This document shows, in pieces, positions 18,916 to 28,425 of a DNA stretch of 64,000 nt. The position numbers and the translations under genes were made by a program. Origin of the DNA: Dolichospermum planctonicum (GTDB lineage: Bacteria; Cyanobacteriota; Cyanobacteriia; Cyanobacteriales; Nostocaceae); assembly GCF_005402965.1 (NCBI RefSeq), contig NZ_BJCF01000007.1, forward strand, positions 62,001 to 126,000. The letters are read 5' to 3'. Positions within the stretch are counted from its first letter, which is position 1, and every line of letters starts with the position of its first letter. The notes beneath the pieces are model-generated. The model made no database searches and had not been told where the DNA came from. It worked only from the letters and a program-made list of their open reading frames with translations.

Positions 18916-19416
18916 ATCAGTATCTCCAGGAAAATCTACAGAATTTTTTCACTGGATAAACACCTGAAATTCTCATTAATAACCTCAAAAAACTACTTAT
19001 GGAAATAACCCTATTCAATTATCAATCATAGGGATTACCTGCCCAGTTCTAAATTGGTTATTAATACAAACAAATCTTAATGGTAAAATGGTGGAAATTT
19101 AATAATCAATGAATCTACTCAATATCTTCATCATTTTTTGAGAATTTATCCCAAATCACATAGCATCAATAGCTGATTAATGAAAATATATTCTTGCGGT
19201 TTGTGTCTTCTGCCTCTGGGGTGATAATTTACAAGAATAAATTTTCACTAGTCATGTTTGAGTGCTATATAATTTATATTTACTAACCAAATATGAACAT
19301 AATCTATGGGTTATTATTTTTTGCTTTGAACTATAAACTTTTTATCAAGTTTTCACTCATTAAGTCACGCCAGGTTGACATAATTCCTGATTAAATCAAA
19401 ATAATAGCAAAATAAT
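18916..19416. other. Intergenic region upstream of the polysaccharide operon
   Basis: About 500 bp of AT-rich DNA between the ilvN terminator and the first gene of the polysaccharide operon, with no credible ORF. It must hold the operon's main promoter and leader. I could not single out a convincing promoter; AT-rich -10-like hexamers are numerous and not informative. Confidence 0.5.
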
Positions 19417-19452
19417 AGCAGCAGACATAGTAGTTACACCATATCTGCTGCT
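19417..19452 (-). terminator. Rho-independent-type terminator of ilvN
   Basis: Arms at 19417-19429 (AGCAGCAGACATA) and 19442-19452 (TATCTGCTGCT) pair with one bulged base around a 12-nt loop. Read on the minus strand the hairpin is followed by a T-rich run, as expected for an intrinsic terminator 57 bp after the ilvN stop codon. Confidence 0.7.
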
Positions 19453-19508
19453 TAATTGGACGGGAAACTTCGATTGTTAACTATAAGTTTAATCCGCGTT
19501 TAATCACC

Positions 19509-20027
19509 CTAGACTTTTACCTGTAAAGACTTCAGTAATTCAGTATTTACACCTGATTCACGAGTTAAAGAAATTTTACCTGTACGGGCAATTTCCCTCA
19601 GTCCAAATTTTTGTAGCACTTGAACTATCGCTACCATTTTACCAGGATCACCCACAACTTCTAAAGTCAAAGAATCTTCAGCCACATCAACAATTCGCGC
19701 CCGGAAAATCTGAGATAATTCAATTATTTCTGAACGATTACTGCTATTAGCATTTACCTTCAAAAGCATCAATTCTCTTTCTACGCAAGGTATTTCTGTA
19801 ATATCTTGCACTTTGAGAACATTAACTAACTTATACAGTTGCTTGGTAAGTTGTTCGATGATGCGATCATCACCAGGCACAACCATTGTAATCCGCGATA
19901 CTCCTCCCTGCTCCGCAGGACCGACAGCAAGGCTTTCAATATTAAAACCCCGACGTGCAAATAAACTAGCAATGCGGGATAGAACTCCTGCTTCATCTTC
20001 AACTATAACTGACAGCGTATGTTTCAT
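19509..20027 (-). CDS. ilvN: Acetolactate synthase small (regulatory) subunit
   Basis: Regulatory subunit of acetohydroxyacid synthase, the first common step of valine, leucine and isoleucine synthesis. The N-terminal ACT domain is clear: [34 protein letters not shown] and [11 protein letters not shown]. The C-terminal ACT-like half ends near KISLTRESG. The ACT domain binds valine in this family. I start at the ATG at 20027 (172 aa); a TTG two codons upstream (20033) is open but gives no better ribosome site. The catalytic subunit (ilvB) is not in the window. A terminator hairpin follows. Confidence 0.97.
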   Translation of the reverse strand: MKHTLSVIVEDEAGVLSRIASLFARRGFNIESLAVGPAEQGGVSRITMVVPGDDRIIEQLTKQLYKLVNVLKVQDITEIPCVERELMLLKVNANSSNRSEIIELSQIFRARIVDVAEDSLTLEVVGDPGKMVAIVQVLQKFGLREIARTGKISLTRESGVNTELLKSLQVKV

Positions 20028-20240
20028 CGGCAACTAAAAAAGCATGGCATGAACGCAGACCGGCACTCATGACTGCGAAGCGAATTTCTACCACGCTGAA
20101 TTGTCGGTCTTAATTCTTATTTTATACTTAATAGTTCCAATCATTCAGTTCTTCTGGAAAAGTTATCTAGAAATCTAACTACTAGTGGATTTTGTCCAAA
20201 ATTTTCTTGGTTAGATATATCTACTTTTAAGGACTTATAT

Positions 20241-20246
20241 TATAAT
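20241..20246 (+). promoter_or_regulatory. Possible -10 element upstream of the BON-domain gene
   Basis: A perfect TATAAT lies 32 bp before the chosen start of the BON-domain gene. No good -35 hexamer is visible at 16-18 bp upstream, so this is weak. Confidence 0.3.
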
Positions 20247-20278
20247 CAGAAGTGAATTATGATAGGAGATCAGTATTT

Positions 20279-20611
20279 ATGGGTTGGTTACAAAGACTTT
20301 TTGGTTTAGAACAATCGGAAAGCACTCAAGTTAATCCCACGACTGATGCTAATAGACAAACAACTCCCCCAGAACGGATAGGATTAAACGGAGAATATGA
20401 CCAAAGTGGTTTAGCAAAACGCGTAGCATTAGCATTTGATCAAGATCCTGACCTTGATGATATTGACACTCTCTGGGTTGCTCAAACGGGTAGCACTGTG
20501 GTATTAAAAGGTAAAGTCCCTAGTCAGCATATTCTCACGAAAATGGTTTCTATCGCTCATGGTGTTGACGGAAGTACGGATATTGATACTACAGAAGTCA
20601 ATATTGAATAA
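20279..20611 (+). CDS. BON-domain protein
   Basis: 110-aa protein with a single BON domain in its C-terminal two thirds (SGLAKRVALAFDQDPDLDD, LWVAQTGSTVVLKGKVPSQ, VDGSTDIDTTEVNI). BON domains bind phospholipids or membranes and occur in osmotic-stress and channel-associated proteins. The N-terminus MGWLQRLFGLEQ is a short amphipathic helix that could touch a membrane. The start is set at ATG 20279 because AGGAG lies 10 nt before it; a longer reading from GTG 20252 lacks a ribosome site. Cellular role not known. Confidence 0.85.
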   Translation: MGWLQRLFGLEQSESTQVNPTTDANRQTTPPERIGLNGEYDQSGLAKRVALAFDQDPDLDDIDTLWVAQTGSTVVLKGKVPSQHILTKMVSIAHGVDGSTDIDTTEVNIE

Positions 20612-20652
20612 CTTCCCACCGTTACTCAAGAACTTAATCATCTCCTTATCTA

Positions 20653-21564
20653 TTACCAGTTACCCATTCTACCTATCCAATCTAAAATTGCTTCGTTAAC
20701 CTGTTCTGGTGATTCATCATGGGGACAATGACCCACATTTTCTAAATATACTAGTTCTAGTTTCTCATTGTAGCGCAGAAATTGATCCGCTAGTTTTGGG
20801 GGAACAAATCGATCTTTTTTCCCCCAAATTAATAACATGGGAATTGTTAAGTTTGGTAAAATTTTCTTGACACTAGGACTAAAATTAGCCCCTGTTGTTG
20901 CCTTAAATAAGGCTCTAAAAGCACGGGCAGATCCTCTGTCCTGGGGAGGTCCTGCTAAAATGTCTATCAGTTCATCACTAATCGCTTCAGGATGAGCATA
21001 GGCTAAACCCGCCCAACGCCGCAGCACGCTAGGACGACGCACAAAATAGAATATCGGTTTTAATATTAATCTGGAGGTAAATATACTTTTAATACCCCTA
21101 ACCACGGGTTTGAAAGCAGTCGGGATCATTTCTTGTTCTAGGCTGGGATCTGGTAAACTGATCATCACAATACCCTTTACCATGTCAGCATGGGTAGCCG
21201 CTGCCACTAAAGAAATCAGTGAACCTATGGAATTACCCACTAAAACAACTGGTTGACCGATAAAGGTTTTCCAAAAGTCGTAAACTTGTTCTACCCATAA
21301 TTCTACATTGTAATTAGTTGCAGCTTTTTCAGATGCGCCAAATCCAATCATGTCTATAGCATAAACTGTATTGTGTTTACCTAATACCTCTAAATTATGC
21401 CGCCAATGACCAATGGAAGCACCAAAGCCATGTAGTAAAATCAATGGTGTTTGTCCTGGATAATCTTTGACAGGACGAATATAAGTATAACGAGTCTGCC
21501 AGCCCCGCCATACCCAGTCTCTTTGATTACCAACCCGTTGCCGCCAATGTATTGCAGTCGTCAC
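20653..21564 (-). CDS. Alpha/beta-fold hydrolase
   Basis: 303-aa alpha/beta hydrolase. Oxyanion loop LLHGFGASIGHWRHNL (~42-57), nucleophile elbow GNSIGS (Ser ~111), acid residue in IWGKKDRFVPP and His in NVGHCPHDESPEQVN complete the triad. No signal peptide, so probably cytoplasmic or thylakoid-associated. This type is widespread in cyanobacteria and plastids and includes pheophytinase- and epoxide-hydrolase-like members; the substrate cannot be read. It is convergent with the BON-domain gene across a 41-bp gap. Confidence 0.9.
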   Translation of the reverse strand: MTTAIHWRQRVGNQRDWVWRGWQTRYTYIRPVKDYPGQTPLILLHGFGASIGHWRHNLEVLGKHNTVYAIDMIGFGASEKAATNYNVELWVEQVYDFWKTFIGQPVVLVGNSIGSLISLVAAATHADMVKGIVMISLPDPSLEQEMIPTAFKPVVRGIKSIFTSRLILKPIFYFVRRPSVLRRWAGLAYAHPEAISDELIDILAGPPQDRGSARAFRALFKATTGANFSPSVKKILPNLTIPMLLIWGKKDRFVPPKLADQFLRYNEKLELVYLENVGHCPHDESPEQVNEAILDWIGRMGNW

Positions 21565-21981
21565 TTTTCCCTCTTTTGTGATTAAGCAATTATTAACCTT
21601 GTTTCTTTTTCCCTAATATGTTAAATTATATTTGATTATCTCCACTGTATACCTAATTTTGTTATCCTAGAAGCATCCCCTAGATATCTTAGATTTCTAA
21701 GTATTCATGAGGATAAATTGCAACCATAGTTATTGGTGTTAAATATCATGTAATTTACATTAATTAATTTTTTGAACCGGTTTTTGTCAAGTTCTGTATA
21801 GCAATAGCATAACAAATATGTTGAGACTGCCAACTAGTGTATGAATTAGCTACACTGGAGATGGATATTCATTTTTCAATTCTGAGTTACTCTTGTATTT
21901 TGCCTTAATCGGCATATTCAACCAAGCTAACTAAATCAAGACCAACCCAAATTCTTAACTAAAGAGCTGCCACTAATCATA
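21565..21981. other. Divergent intergenic region upstream of infC
   Basis: 417 bp between two divergent starts. AT-rich, without ORF, repeat array or recognisable RNA; it should hold the promoters of both genes. No E. coli-type AUU start control element for infC is seen. Confidence 0.5.
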
Positions 21982-22515
21982 ATGCCTGTGATTGAGAAAA
22001 AAAGAACTCGTGATCTTCCCCAAATTAACGAACGCATTCGCTTCCCGAAAATTCGGGTAATTGACACTGATGGCGCACAACTGGGAATTATAACCCCCCA
22101 AGAAGCCATACAATTAGCCGAAGAGAAGGAATTGGACTTGGTGCTAATCAGTGACAAAGCTGACCCGCCGGTATGTCGAATTATGGACTATGGGAAATAT
22201 AAGTTTGAGCAAGAAAAGAAGGCGCGGGAAGCCCGGAAGAAGCAGCACACGGCTGATGTGAAAGAAGTAAAAATGCGCTACAAAATAGAAGAACACGACT
22301 ATAATGTGCGCGTCAAGCAAGCCGAACGCTTCCTCAAAGATGGCGATAAAGTTAAGGCTACTGTAATGTTCCGAGGTCGGGAAATTCAACACAGTGACTT
22401 GGCAGAAACCTTGCTTAAGCGGATGGCTACAGATTTAGAGCCTTTTGGTGAACTACAGCAAGCACCAAAGAAAGAAGGGCGAAATATGATGATGCTGATT
22501 TCACCCAAAAAATAA
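21982..22515 (+). CDS. infC: Translation initiation factor IF-3
   Basis: 177-aa IF-3, which binds the 30S subunit, keeps it apart from 50S and proofreads initiator tRNA and start codon. The N-terminal domain shows [21 protein letters not shown]; the linker is rich in Lys/Arg ([15 protein letters not shown]); the C-terminal domain has [16 protein letters not shown] and [14 protein letters not shown]. Full length for the family. The start here is ATG, unlike the AUU of enterobacterial infC. It is monocistronic; rpmI/rplT do not follow. Confidence 0.98.
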   Translation: MPVIEKKRTRDLPQINERIRFPKIRVIDTDGAQLGIITPQEAIQLAEEKELDLVLISDKADPPVCRIMDYGKYKFEQEKKAREARKKQHTADVKEVKMRYKIEEHDYNVRVKQAERFLKDGDKVKATVMFRGREIQHSDLAETLLKRMATDLEPFGELQQAPKKEGRNMMMLISPKK

Positions 22516-22751
22516 TCTTGTCAACAAACTGCTTTACCAGGTGATGAATATTGCATAAGTTCGGTAATAATAGTACCAAAGATTGACACCGGGGGCATTT
22601 TTTCCCATTCTGTCAACTTTCATCACTGTTAGATTCTTGTAAATTTATCTCAAAATCATCGTCCTGACGATTGAGTGTAAAATATAATACTCATTTGTTC
22701 AGGACTTTTACTATTGACAAAATGCTATGTATAAGTTAATAACAAGCTAAT

Positions 22752-23927
22752 TTACATATTACTTATTTTCACCTGACTAGCTGCTTTTGTGGCCTTTTCT
22801 CTCGCTTCCTGAATATCTCCACCTTTGGCTAAGGCCACTCCCATGCGACGATAGGGATGAGCAATAGGTTTACCAAATAATTTAATATCTACATCTTTTT
22901 CTGCTAAAGCTTCAGCTACACCAGTAAAAGCAATAGAATCAGATTTTTCTGAAGCTAAAATTACCGCACTTGCAGAAAATCCTAACTGTTGAATATGGGG
23001 AATTGGTAAACCTAAAATCGCTCGCAGATGTAATTCAAATTCATTCAAATTCTGGGAAATTAATGTCACCATTCCTGTATCATGGGGTCTGGGAGAAAGT
23101 TCGGAAAAAATCACTTCGTCTTTAGTGATGAAAAATTCAACCCCAAAAATTCCCGCACCACCCAAAGCATCAGTAACTTTTTTGGCAATTTCTTGAGATG
23201 CTAATATTTTAGCTTCAGAAATAGCTGCGGGTTGCCAAGATTCTTGATAATCTCCTCTTTCTTGACGGTGGCCAATGGGAGAACAGAAAATTGTGGGTGC
23301 ATCCCATTGTTTAATTGTTAATAAGGTAATCTCAACTTCAAAATTAATAAATTCTTCGACAATTACCTTTTGACTATCTCCACGAGAATTAGAAATAGCA
23401 TAATTCCAAGCTTTTTCTACTTCAGTTCTATCATTAACTACAGATTGACCTTTTCCAGAAGAGGACATCACAGGTTTAACAACATTAGGAAAACCAATTT
23501 CTTCAGCAACAGTAATTAATTCTTCTAAGGTGATAGCATAACCATATTTAGCAGTTCTAATTCCTAGTTCCTTGTGGGCTAATTCCCTAATTCTGTCGCG
23601 GTTCATGGTGTAGTTAGTGGCCGCTGCTGTGGGAATAACTGTAATTCCCCTTTGTTCAAATTCCTGTAACTTTTCAGTTCTAATAGCTTCAATTTCGGGA
23701 ATGATAAAATCAGGCTGATGTTTATTTACTACTGCTTCTAAATCATCAGCACTCAGCATAGAAATAACTTCAGCACAATCCGCTACTTGCATAGCAGGAG
23801 CATTAGCATATCTGTCAACAGCAATCACATAATTACCTAAACGTTGAGCAGCGATTACAAATTCCTTTCCTAGTTCTCCTGAACCAAGCAGCATTAATTT
23901 CTGGGGTAGTTTTAGTGCCTTAATCAT
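22752..23927 (-). CDS. purT: Formate-dependent phosphoribosylglycinamide formyltransferase
   Basis: 391-aa ATP-grasp enzyme of purine synthesis that makes formyl-GAR from GAR, formate and ATP, an alternative to folate-dependent PurN. N-terminal preATP-grasp fold: KLMLLGSGELGKEFVIAAQRLG, with VIAVDRYANAPAMQVAD. The ATP-grasp region includes NVVKPVMSSSGKGQSVV, VEEFINFEVEITLL, GVEFFITKDEVIFSELSPRPHDTGMVTL. Start set at ATG 23927; a TTG one codon upstream is also open. Convergent with infC. Confidence 0.97.
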   Translation of the reverse strand: MIKALKLPQKLMLLGSGELGKEFVIAAQRLGNYVIAVDRYANAPAMQVADCAEVISMLSADDLEAVVNKHQPDFIIPEIEAIRTEKLQEFEQRGITVIPTAAATNYTMNRDRIRELAHKELGIRTAKYGYAITLEELITVAEEIGFPNVVKPVMSSSGKGQSVVNDRTEVEKAWNYAISNSRGDSQKVIVEEFINFEVEITLLTIKQWDAPTIFCSPIGHRQERGDYQESWQPAAISEAKILASQEIAKKVTDALGGAGIFGVEFFITKDEVIFSELSPRPHDTGMVTLISQNLNEFELHLRAILGLPIPHIQQLGFSASAVILASEKSDSIAFTGVAEALAEKDVDIKLFGKPIAHPYRRMGVALAKGGDIQEAREKATKAASQVKISNM

Positions 23928-24194
23928 CAATTTATGGGAATAGTTTTGGATCTAATTTGTTTGATTGATTATTTACAGATAGTGATCATATTGTCAAGCT
24001 TTAAATTAATACAAATTAATACATATAAATAAATATGATTCATCCCTAATCACTTGCATTTATCTACGGTTAATTATTATATTATAGCATATAATACTCG
24101 TGTCTCCTTCTCCCTCCCTAACTCAAACCCCCACAAATCAGTTAAATTAGCCGTATTAGGTTTATGCTGCAATTGAGTAACCAAAAAGGTTTAT

Positions 24195-24716
24195 ATGCCA
24201 AGAACACAGAAAAACGATAACTTTGTTGACAAATCCTTTACCGTTATGGCAGATATCATCCTCAAGATATTGCCAACCAACAAAAAAGCTAAAGAGGCAT
24301 TTGTTTATTACCGAGATGGAATGTCCGCACAAGCAGAAGGTGAGTATGCTGAAGCATTAGACTATTATACAGAAGCCTTGGAAATGGAAGATGACCCCAA
24401 TGATCGCGGTTATATTCTCTATAATATGGGGTTGATTTATGCCAGTAACGGTGATCATAATAAGGCTTTAGAGTTTTATCATCAGGCTATTGAGTTAAAT
24501 CCACAATTACCCCAAGCTTTAAATAATATCGCCGTCATTTATCATTTTCAAGGTGAAAGAGCTAAGGAAAGCGGGGATCATGACGGTGGTGAGGCATTGT
24601 TTGATCAAGCAGCGGATTATTGGATTCGAGCAATTCGCATGGCTCCCAATAATTACATTGAAGCTCAAAACTGGCTAAAAACTACCGGGCGATCGCAAAT
24701 TGACGTATTCTTTTAA
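24195..24716 (+). CDS. ycf3: Photosystem I assembly protein Ycf3
   Basis: 173-aa TPR protein needed for photosystem I assembly in cyanobacteria and chloroplasts, acting at the thylakoid membrane. Conserved N-terminus ([20 protein letters not shown]) and three tetratricopeptide repeats: [40 protein letters not shown] and [20 protein letters not shown]. The conserved C-terminus [20 protein letters not shown] is complete. A 7-bp tandem repeat separates it from gatC. Confidence 0.97.
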   Translation: MPRTQKNDNFVDKSFTVMADIILKILPTNKKAKEAFVYYRDGMSAQAEGEYAEALDYYTEALEMEDDPNDRGYILYNMGLIYASNGDHNKALEFYHQAIELNPQLPQALNNIAVIYHFQGERAKESGDHDGGEALFDQAADYWIRAIRMAPNNYIEAQNWLKTTGRSQIDVFF

Positions 24717-24744
24717 GTTAGCCATGAGTCGGTTGTTAGTTTTA

Positions 24745-24834
24745 TGACAACTGACAACTGACAACTCACAACTGATAACTGATAACTGATAACTGATAAC
24801 TGACAACTGACCACTGACAACTGATAACTGATAA
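24745..24834. repeat. STRR: 7-bp tandem repeat (TGACAAC / TGATAAC)
   Basis: Twelve or so near-perfect heptamers alternating TGACAAC and TGATAAC, ending 3 bp before the gatC start codon. This is a short tandemly repeated repetitive sequence typical of heterocystous cyanobacteria. It occupies the place where the gatC ribosome site would be. Confidence 0.85.
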
Positions 24835-24837
24835 ATT

Positions 24838-25128
24838 ATGATTGATAGTCAACTAGTTCGTAAAGTTGCTAATCTCGCTCGTTTAGAATTGACAGCAGAT
24901 GAAGAAACACAATTTACCACTCAATTGGGTAGTATTCTGGATTATATTCAACAACTAAATCAACTGGATGTTACTAATGTCGCACCAACAACCAGAGCTA
25001 TTGATGTCAGTAATGTCACCAGAGAGGACATTCTCCAACCTTATCCTGACAGAGAAGCAATCCTCAACAGCGCTCCTCAACAGGAAGGTGATTTTTTCCG
25101 AGTTCCCAAAATTCTTAATGCTGATTAG
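24838..25128 (+). CDS. gatC: Asp-tRNA(Asn)/Glu-tRNA(Gln) amidotransferase subunit C
   Basis: 96-aa GatC, the small subunit that stabilises GatA in the GatCAB complex, which amidates misacylated Glu-tRNA(Gln) and Asp-tRNA(Asn). Family features: VRKVANLARLELTADEE near the start, QLGSILDYIQQLNQLD, then DVSNVTREDILQPYPDRE and the terminal GDFFRVPKIL. Full length. gatA/gatB are not nearby. A 7-bp repeat array abuts its start codon; a GTAGAGACG hairpin follows about 95 bp downstream. Confidence 0.96.
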   Translation: MIDSQLVRKVANLARLELTADEETQFTTQLGSILDYIQQLNQLDVTNVAPTTRAIDVSNVTREDILQPYPDREAILNSAPQQEGDFFRVPKILNAD

Positions 25129-25224
25129 ATAGGGCCTAACTGGATTTTGGATTTTGGATTTTGGGTTTTAGGTTAAAGATTCAATATCTAAAATTTCAGA
25201 AACCTGCAATCTCAATATAAAAGA

Positions 25225-25252
25225 GTAGAGACGATCCGAGGAACGTCTCTAC
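25225..25252. terminator. Hairpin downstream of gatC
   Basis: GTAGAGACG (25225-25233) and CGTCTCTAC (25244-25252) form a perfect 9-bp stem with a 10-nt loop. This sequence type is dispersed in Nostocales genomes. It has no downstream T-run, so terminator action is uncertain. Confidence 0.4.
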
Positions 25253-25391
25253 ATCCCCGTAGGGACAGGGGATTAGGGGATTAGGTTTTTGGGTATGAAA
25301 CTAATATAGCAGATGATCTTTTATTTGCCAAGTATTTTGACAACTTTTTTTTTGCATACTGATGTCAAAACTCTCAGTTACCATTTGGTTA

Positions 25392-25616
25392 TTATTCCTC
25401 TTGATTCACTAAAAAAGCAGGATCAAGAATTTGAGAAATACTATAAGGATTTTCACTAGGAAAAGTGGTATCAGGTAAATTAGTTTCCTGAATTGCTAAA
25501 TCTACACCATCTTGATAAGCAGAAATAACTACTTCTGATAGATAGGATTTTAAACTAGGGTTTTCTTCTAAATGTTCTTTAATCCGACGACGTTGTTCTC
25601 TAATTTTGGATCTTAT
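25392..25616 (-). pseudogene. C-terminal remnant of a DUF29-family gene
   Basis: An open stretch on the minus strand reads RSKIREQRRRIKEHLEENPS, continues with SYLSEVVISAYQDGVDLA and ETNLPDTTFPSENPYSIS, and ends ILDPAFLVNQEE before a TAA. This is the characteristic C-terminal half of DUF29 proteins (Pro-Ser-L region followed by the FP-xxxPY-ILDP end). An in-frame TAA at 25617-25619 closes it upstream, and the N-terminal half is absent. It is best read as a decayed gene. Confidence 0.7.
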
Positions 25617-25736
25617 TTATTCAAAAAGTAATCAGAATCAGGATTTTCTAGATGAGAATCTTAACAAGATTAAATATCACTTAACTATTATTTAATCCTG
25701 TACATCCTCAAATCCTGTACATCCTGATTCAGAATG

Positions 25737-26753
25737 TTACTTCCCAAATACAGTAGTTAGAGAACGGGCAATATTTTTCGGCTGCATTGCGTCCATTGCT
25801 GCTGTGGGTTCATAACCACAATGTACCATACAATCAGCACATTTGGGATTACCACTAGCGCGTCCGTATTGACTCCAATCAGTTTTATCTAACAATTCTT
25901 GGAATGTTTGATAATAGCCTTCATTCAACAAATAACAGGGTTTTTGCCAACCTAAAACACTGTAACTAGGACTACCCCAAGGAGTGCATTCATAGTCTTT
26001 TTCACCAATGAGAAAATCTAAGAATAAAGGATTATGATTAAAGTTCCAGTTTTTCTTTCCAGAGGTGTAGGGTATGAGAATTTCCCGGAATAAAGCGCGG
26101 GTTTGTTCTCTTTGTAAAAAATGATCTTGATCTGGAGCCCATTCATAACTATAACCAGGAGAAATCATCATCCCGTCAGTTCCCAATGTTTCCAGAAAAT
26201 CGAAAAACTCCTGCATTTCTTCAACATTACAACCTTCAAAAATGGTCGTGTTGGTAGCGACACGAAAACCCTTCGCTTTAGCGGCGCGAATTGCTTGGAC
26301 AGCAGTATCAAAAACCCCTTTTCTGTCTACACATTTATCATGCCATTCTCGCATTCCATCTAAATGTACACTAAAGGTGAGATAGGGAGAAGGCTGAAAT
26401 TTATCGAGACTCTTTTCTAGTAATAAACCATTTGTACACAAGTAAATATATTTCTTGCGTTTAATTAAACCTTCAACAATTTCCCTGATTTGGGGATGTA
26501 ATAATGGTTCTCCTCCGGGAATGGAAACAACTGGTGCGCCACATTCTTCCACCGCTGCAAAACACTGTTCTGGGGTGAGATTTTGCTTGAGTATCTCCAC
26601 TGGATGCTGGATTTTACCGCAACCTGTACAGGCTAAATTACACCGGAACAGCGGTTCTAGCATTAATACCAGGGGAAACCGTTTCCGCCCTAATAAGCGT
26701 TGTGTAACTAAATACTTACCTATATCTATTGCTTGTTGTAGATTAATCGCCAT
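25737..26753 (-). CDS. hpnH: Adenosyl-hopene transferase HpnH (radical SAM)
   Basis: 338-aa radical SAM enzyme that joins a 5'-deoxyadenosyl group to hopene, opening the path to extended (C35) hopanoids. The iron-sulfur motif is C38-x3-C42-x2-C45 (CNLACTGC); [11 protein letters not shown] is the GGE motif, and a C-terminal Cys cluster ([13 protein letters not shown]) follows. The start is ATG 26753: a GAGGAG ribosome site lies 10-15 nt before it, and the longer reading from TTG would use that site as codons. It follows hpnA in the same direction, separated by repeats. Confidence 0.95.
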   Translation of the reverse strand: MAINLQQAIDIGKYLVTQRLLGRKRFPLVLMLEPLFRCNLACTGCGKIQHPVEILKQNLTPEQCFAAVEECGAPVVSIPGGEPLLHPQIREIVEGLIKRKKYIYLCTNGLLLEKSLDKFQPSPYLTFSVHLDGMREWHDKCVDRKGVFDTAVQAIRAAKAKGFRVATNTTIFEGCNVEEMQEFFDFLETLGTDGMMISPGYSYEWAPDQDHFLQREQTRALFREILIPYTSGKKNWNFNHNPLFLDFLIGEKDYECTPWGSPSYSVLGWQKPCYLLNEGYYQTFQELLDKTDWSQYGRASGNPKCADCMVHCGYEPTAAMDAMQPKNIARSLTTVFGK

Positions 26754-26778
26754 GAAACTAACACTCCTCAATTTGTTT

Positions 26779-26889
26779 GGTAATGGGTAATGGGTAATGG
26801 GTAATTGGTAATTGGTAATTGGTAATTGGTAATGGGTAATGGGTAATTGGTAATGGGTAATTGGTAATTGGTAATTGGTAATTGGTAGT
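26779..26889. repeat. STRR: 7-bp repeat (GGTAATT / GGTAATG)
   Basis: About fifteen heptamers GGTAATG/GGTAATT in the hpnA-hpnH spacer, 5' of the hpnH ribosome site. Since the two genes should be cotranscribed, the array would be in the mRNA. Confidence 0.85.
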
Positions 26890-26896
26890 TAATTTC

Positions 26897-27008
26897 TGTC
26901 ACCTGTCACCTATCACCTATCACCTATCACCTGTTCCCTATCACCTGTTCCCTATCACCTATCACCTATCACCTGTTCCCTGTCACCTGTCACCTATCAC
27001 CTGTCACC
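26897..27008. repeat. STRR: 7-bp repeat (CACCTAT / CACCTGT / TTCCCTA)
   Basis: A second heptamer array of different sequence directly adjoins the first and runs into the hpnA stop region, so the last codons of hpnA overlap the array's edge. Confidence 0.8.
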
Positions 27009-27990
27009 TATTCACATAACCATTAGACACGAACCAATCTACAGCATCCTTGAGCGCTACACTCAGGGGGGACTGAGGTAAACCTAATTCGCGGATAGCC
27101 TTAAAAGTATCATAATACATTGGTTGTTGTGCCATGCGAACACCATCTATGGGAACTGTTGGGGTTTTCCCTAGAGGTGCGAGGATTTTTTCTTCTACCC
27201 AACCGACTGTTAGAGGTATCCAAGCTGGTATAGACGTTTGTGGTGCAGGTAAATCGGTGATTTGGGCAAGTTGTTCTAGAAGTTGTTTGAAGCTAAGATT
27301 CTCATGACCTAGTATATAGCGATCGCCTTTTTTCCCTTTTTCTAATGCTAGTAAATGTCCCTTAGCTACATCCCGCACATCAATAAAATTTAACCCTGTG
27401 TCTACATAAGCGGGCATTTGTCGCCGCAGAAACCGTAAAATAATATCCCCGGTTGGTGTGGGTTTAATATCTAATGGACCAATGGGACTACTAGGATTTA
27501 CTATCACAATATCCTGACCTTGATTAGCTGCTGATATTGCTATTTGTTCGGCTAAAAACTTCGATTTTTTGTAATCTCCCACCAATTTTTCTACCGGACT
27601 TTGATGGGTCTCATTCACAATTTCCCCAGGTTTTCCCACACCAATAGCCGCAACGGAACTAGTATAAACTGTACGTTCAATTCCCGCTTTTTGCGCTGCT
27701 GCTAAAATATTGCGCGTCCCTTGTACATTATTCAAATATAGCAAATCCCGGTCTTTTTGCCACAATGAATAATGGGCAGCAACATGAAATAAGTAATTAC
27801 ACCCCTGCATCTGTTCCCAAATATTCGCGTCGTTTACATCACCTTTAACAATATCTACAGCCAAACCCTGTAAATTGTTCAGGTTACTATGAGGACGGAC
27901 TAAAGCTGTAACTTGGTATTTTGATTGTAACAGCGATCGCACCACATGAGAACCAATAAACCCTGTACCACCAGTCACAAAAGCCCGCAT
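27004..27990 (-). CDS. hpnA: Hopanoid-associated sugar epimerase HpnA
   Basis: 328-aa extended SDR protein. NAD(P)-binding VTGGTGFIGSHVVRSLL at the start, downstream SSVAAIG, and the catalytic Y-x3-K in GDYKKSKFLAEQ. This family (HpnA) accompanies hopanoid genes and is thought to act on the side chain or its sugar; its exact reaction is not settled. It stands just upstream of hpnH on the same strand, supporting an hpnA-hpnH operon. The promoter is presumably in 27991-28440, where a MITE and one promoter-bearing repeat lie. Confidence 0.93.
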   Translation of the reverse strand: MRAFVTGGTGFIGSHVVRSLLQSKYQVTALVRPHSNLNNLQGLAVDIVKGDVNDANIWEQMQGCNYLFHVAAHYSLWQKDRDLLYLNNVQGTRNILAAAQKAGIERTVYTSSVAAIGVGKPGEIVNETHQSPVEKLVGDYKKSKFLAEQIAISAANQGQDIVIVNPSSPIGPLDIKPTPTGDIILRFLRRQMPAYVDTGLNFIDVRDVAKGHLLALEKGKKGDRYILGHENLSFKQLLEQLAQITDLPAPQTSIPAWIPLTVGWVEEKILAPLGKTPTVPIDGVRMAQQPMYYDTFKAIRELGLPQSPLSVALKDAVDWFVSNGYVNR

Positions 27991-28101
27991 TTCTTTACCT
28001 CTTCATTTTCAATCTGTGATTAATTATTCATGTATTTGGGTAATTTACCACGGTTACATTTTTTCTTTTTCTTGTAATCAGTTAATAATAAAATGGTGAT
28101 G

Positions 28102-28209
28102 TATAGCAGTTTCCGATATTATGAAGTACAGATATTAATAATAAAACTCTTGTGGTGCGGGCATCTTGCCCGCCAAAAGTGTACCTCACCCTTATATTAA
28201 TCCGCTGTA
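28102..28209. mobile_element. MITE-like element, copy 1 (about 108 bp)
   Basis: Ends in short inverted repeats (TATAGCAG at the left, CCGCTGTA at the right). It contains GATATTAATAATAAAACTC and the hairpin GCGGGCATCTTGCCCGC. A second copy with better conserved ends is at 52590-52699. No transposase. Lies about 110-220 bp upstream of the hpnA start. Confidence 0.75.
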
Positions 28210-28302
28210 ATGGTAATTTATATTCATGTTATGACTAATTTATAAGTTAAAGTTATAGATTTTCTATTTTAAATAAGTTTTTTTGAAAAAAATTTTTTAT
28301 TT

Positions 28303-28392
28303 TTAGGGTTCGTGTCGCTTTCGGCGTGTTATTATAGTCATATAAATATAATGGAGTGTAAGCAAAATTTTTATTGAAGGACGCATTCCCAT
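28303..28392 (-). CDS. Candidate 29-aa small protein, copy A
   Basis: A 30-codon frame including stop. The peptide begins MGMRPSIKI, has a hydrophobic middle (ILLTLHYIYMTII) and ends with basic RRKRHEP. It is intact in all three cassette copies despite indels in flanking DNA. The hydrophobic core followed by RRKR recalls small membrane peptides such as type I toxins, but I recognise no family. The first ATG is only 4 nt from the -10 hexamer, so translation, if any, may be leaderless from M1 or M3. The segment could instead be a structured RNA. Confidence 0.35.
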   Translation of the reverse strand: MGMRPSIKILLTLHYIYMTIITRRKRHEP

Positions 28393-28396
28393 TATC

Positions 28397-28425
28397 AGGA
28401 TATCATGCCGCGCGGCACAAGTCAA
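28397..28425 (-). promoter_or_regulatory. Sigma70-type promoter of cassette A with dyad in the spacer
   Basis: On the minus strand: TTGACT, 17-bp spacer, TATCCT. The spacer contains the perfect 12-bp palindrome TGCCGCGCGGCA (28406-28417), a possible operator. Confidence 0.6.

Noticed and set aside
19813-20037. 74-codon ORF opposite ilvN
   Set aside because: Antisense shadow of the ACT domain coding region.
22658-22671. ATCGTC-CT-GACGAT dyad after infC as a terminator
   Set aside because: The loop would be only two bases and no T-run follows.
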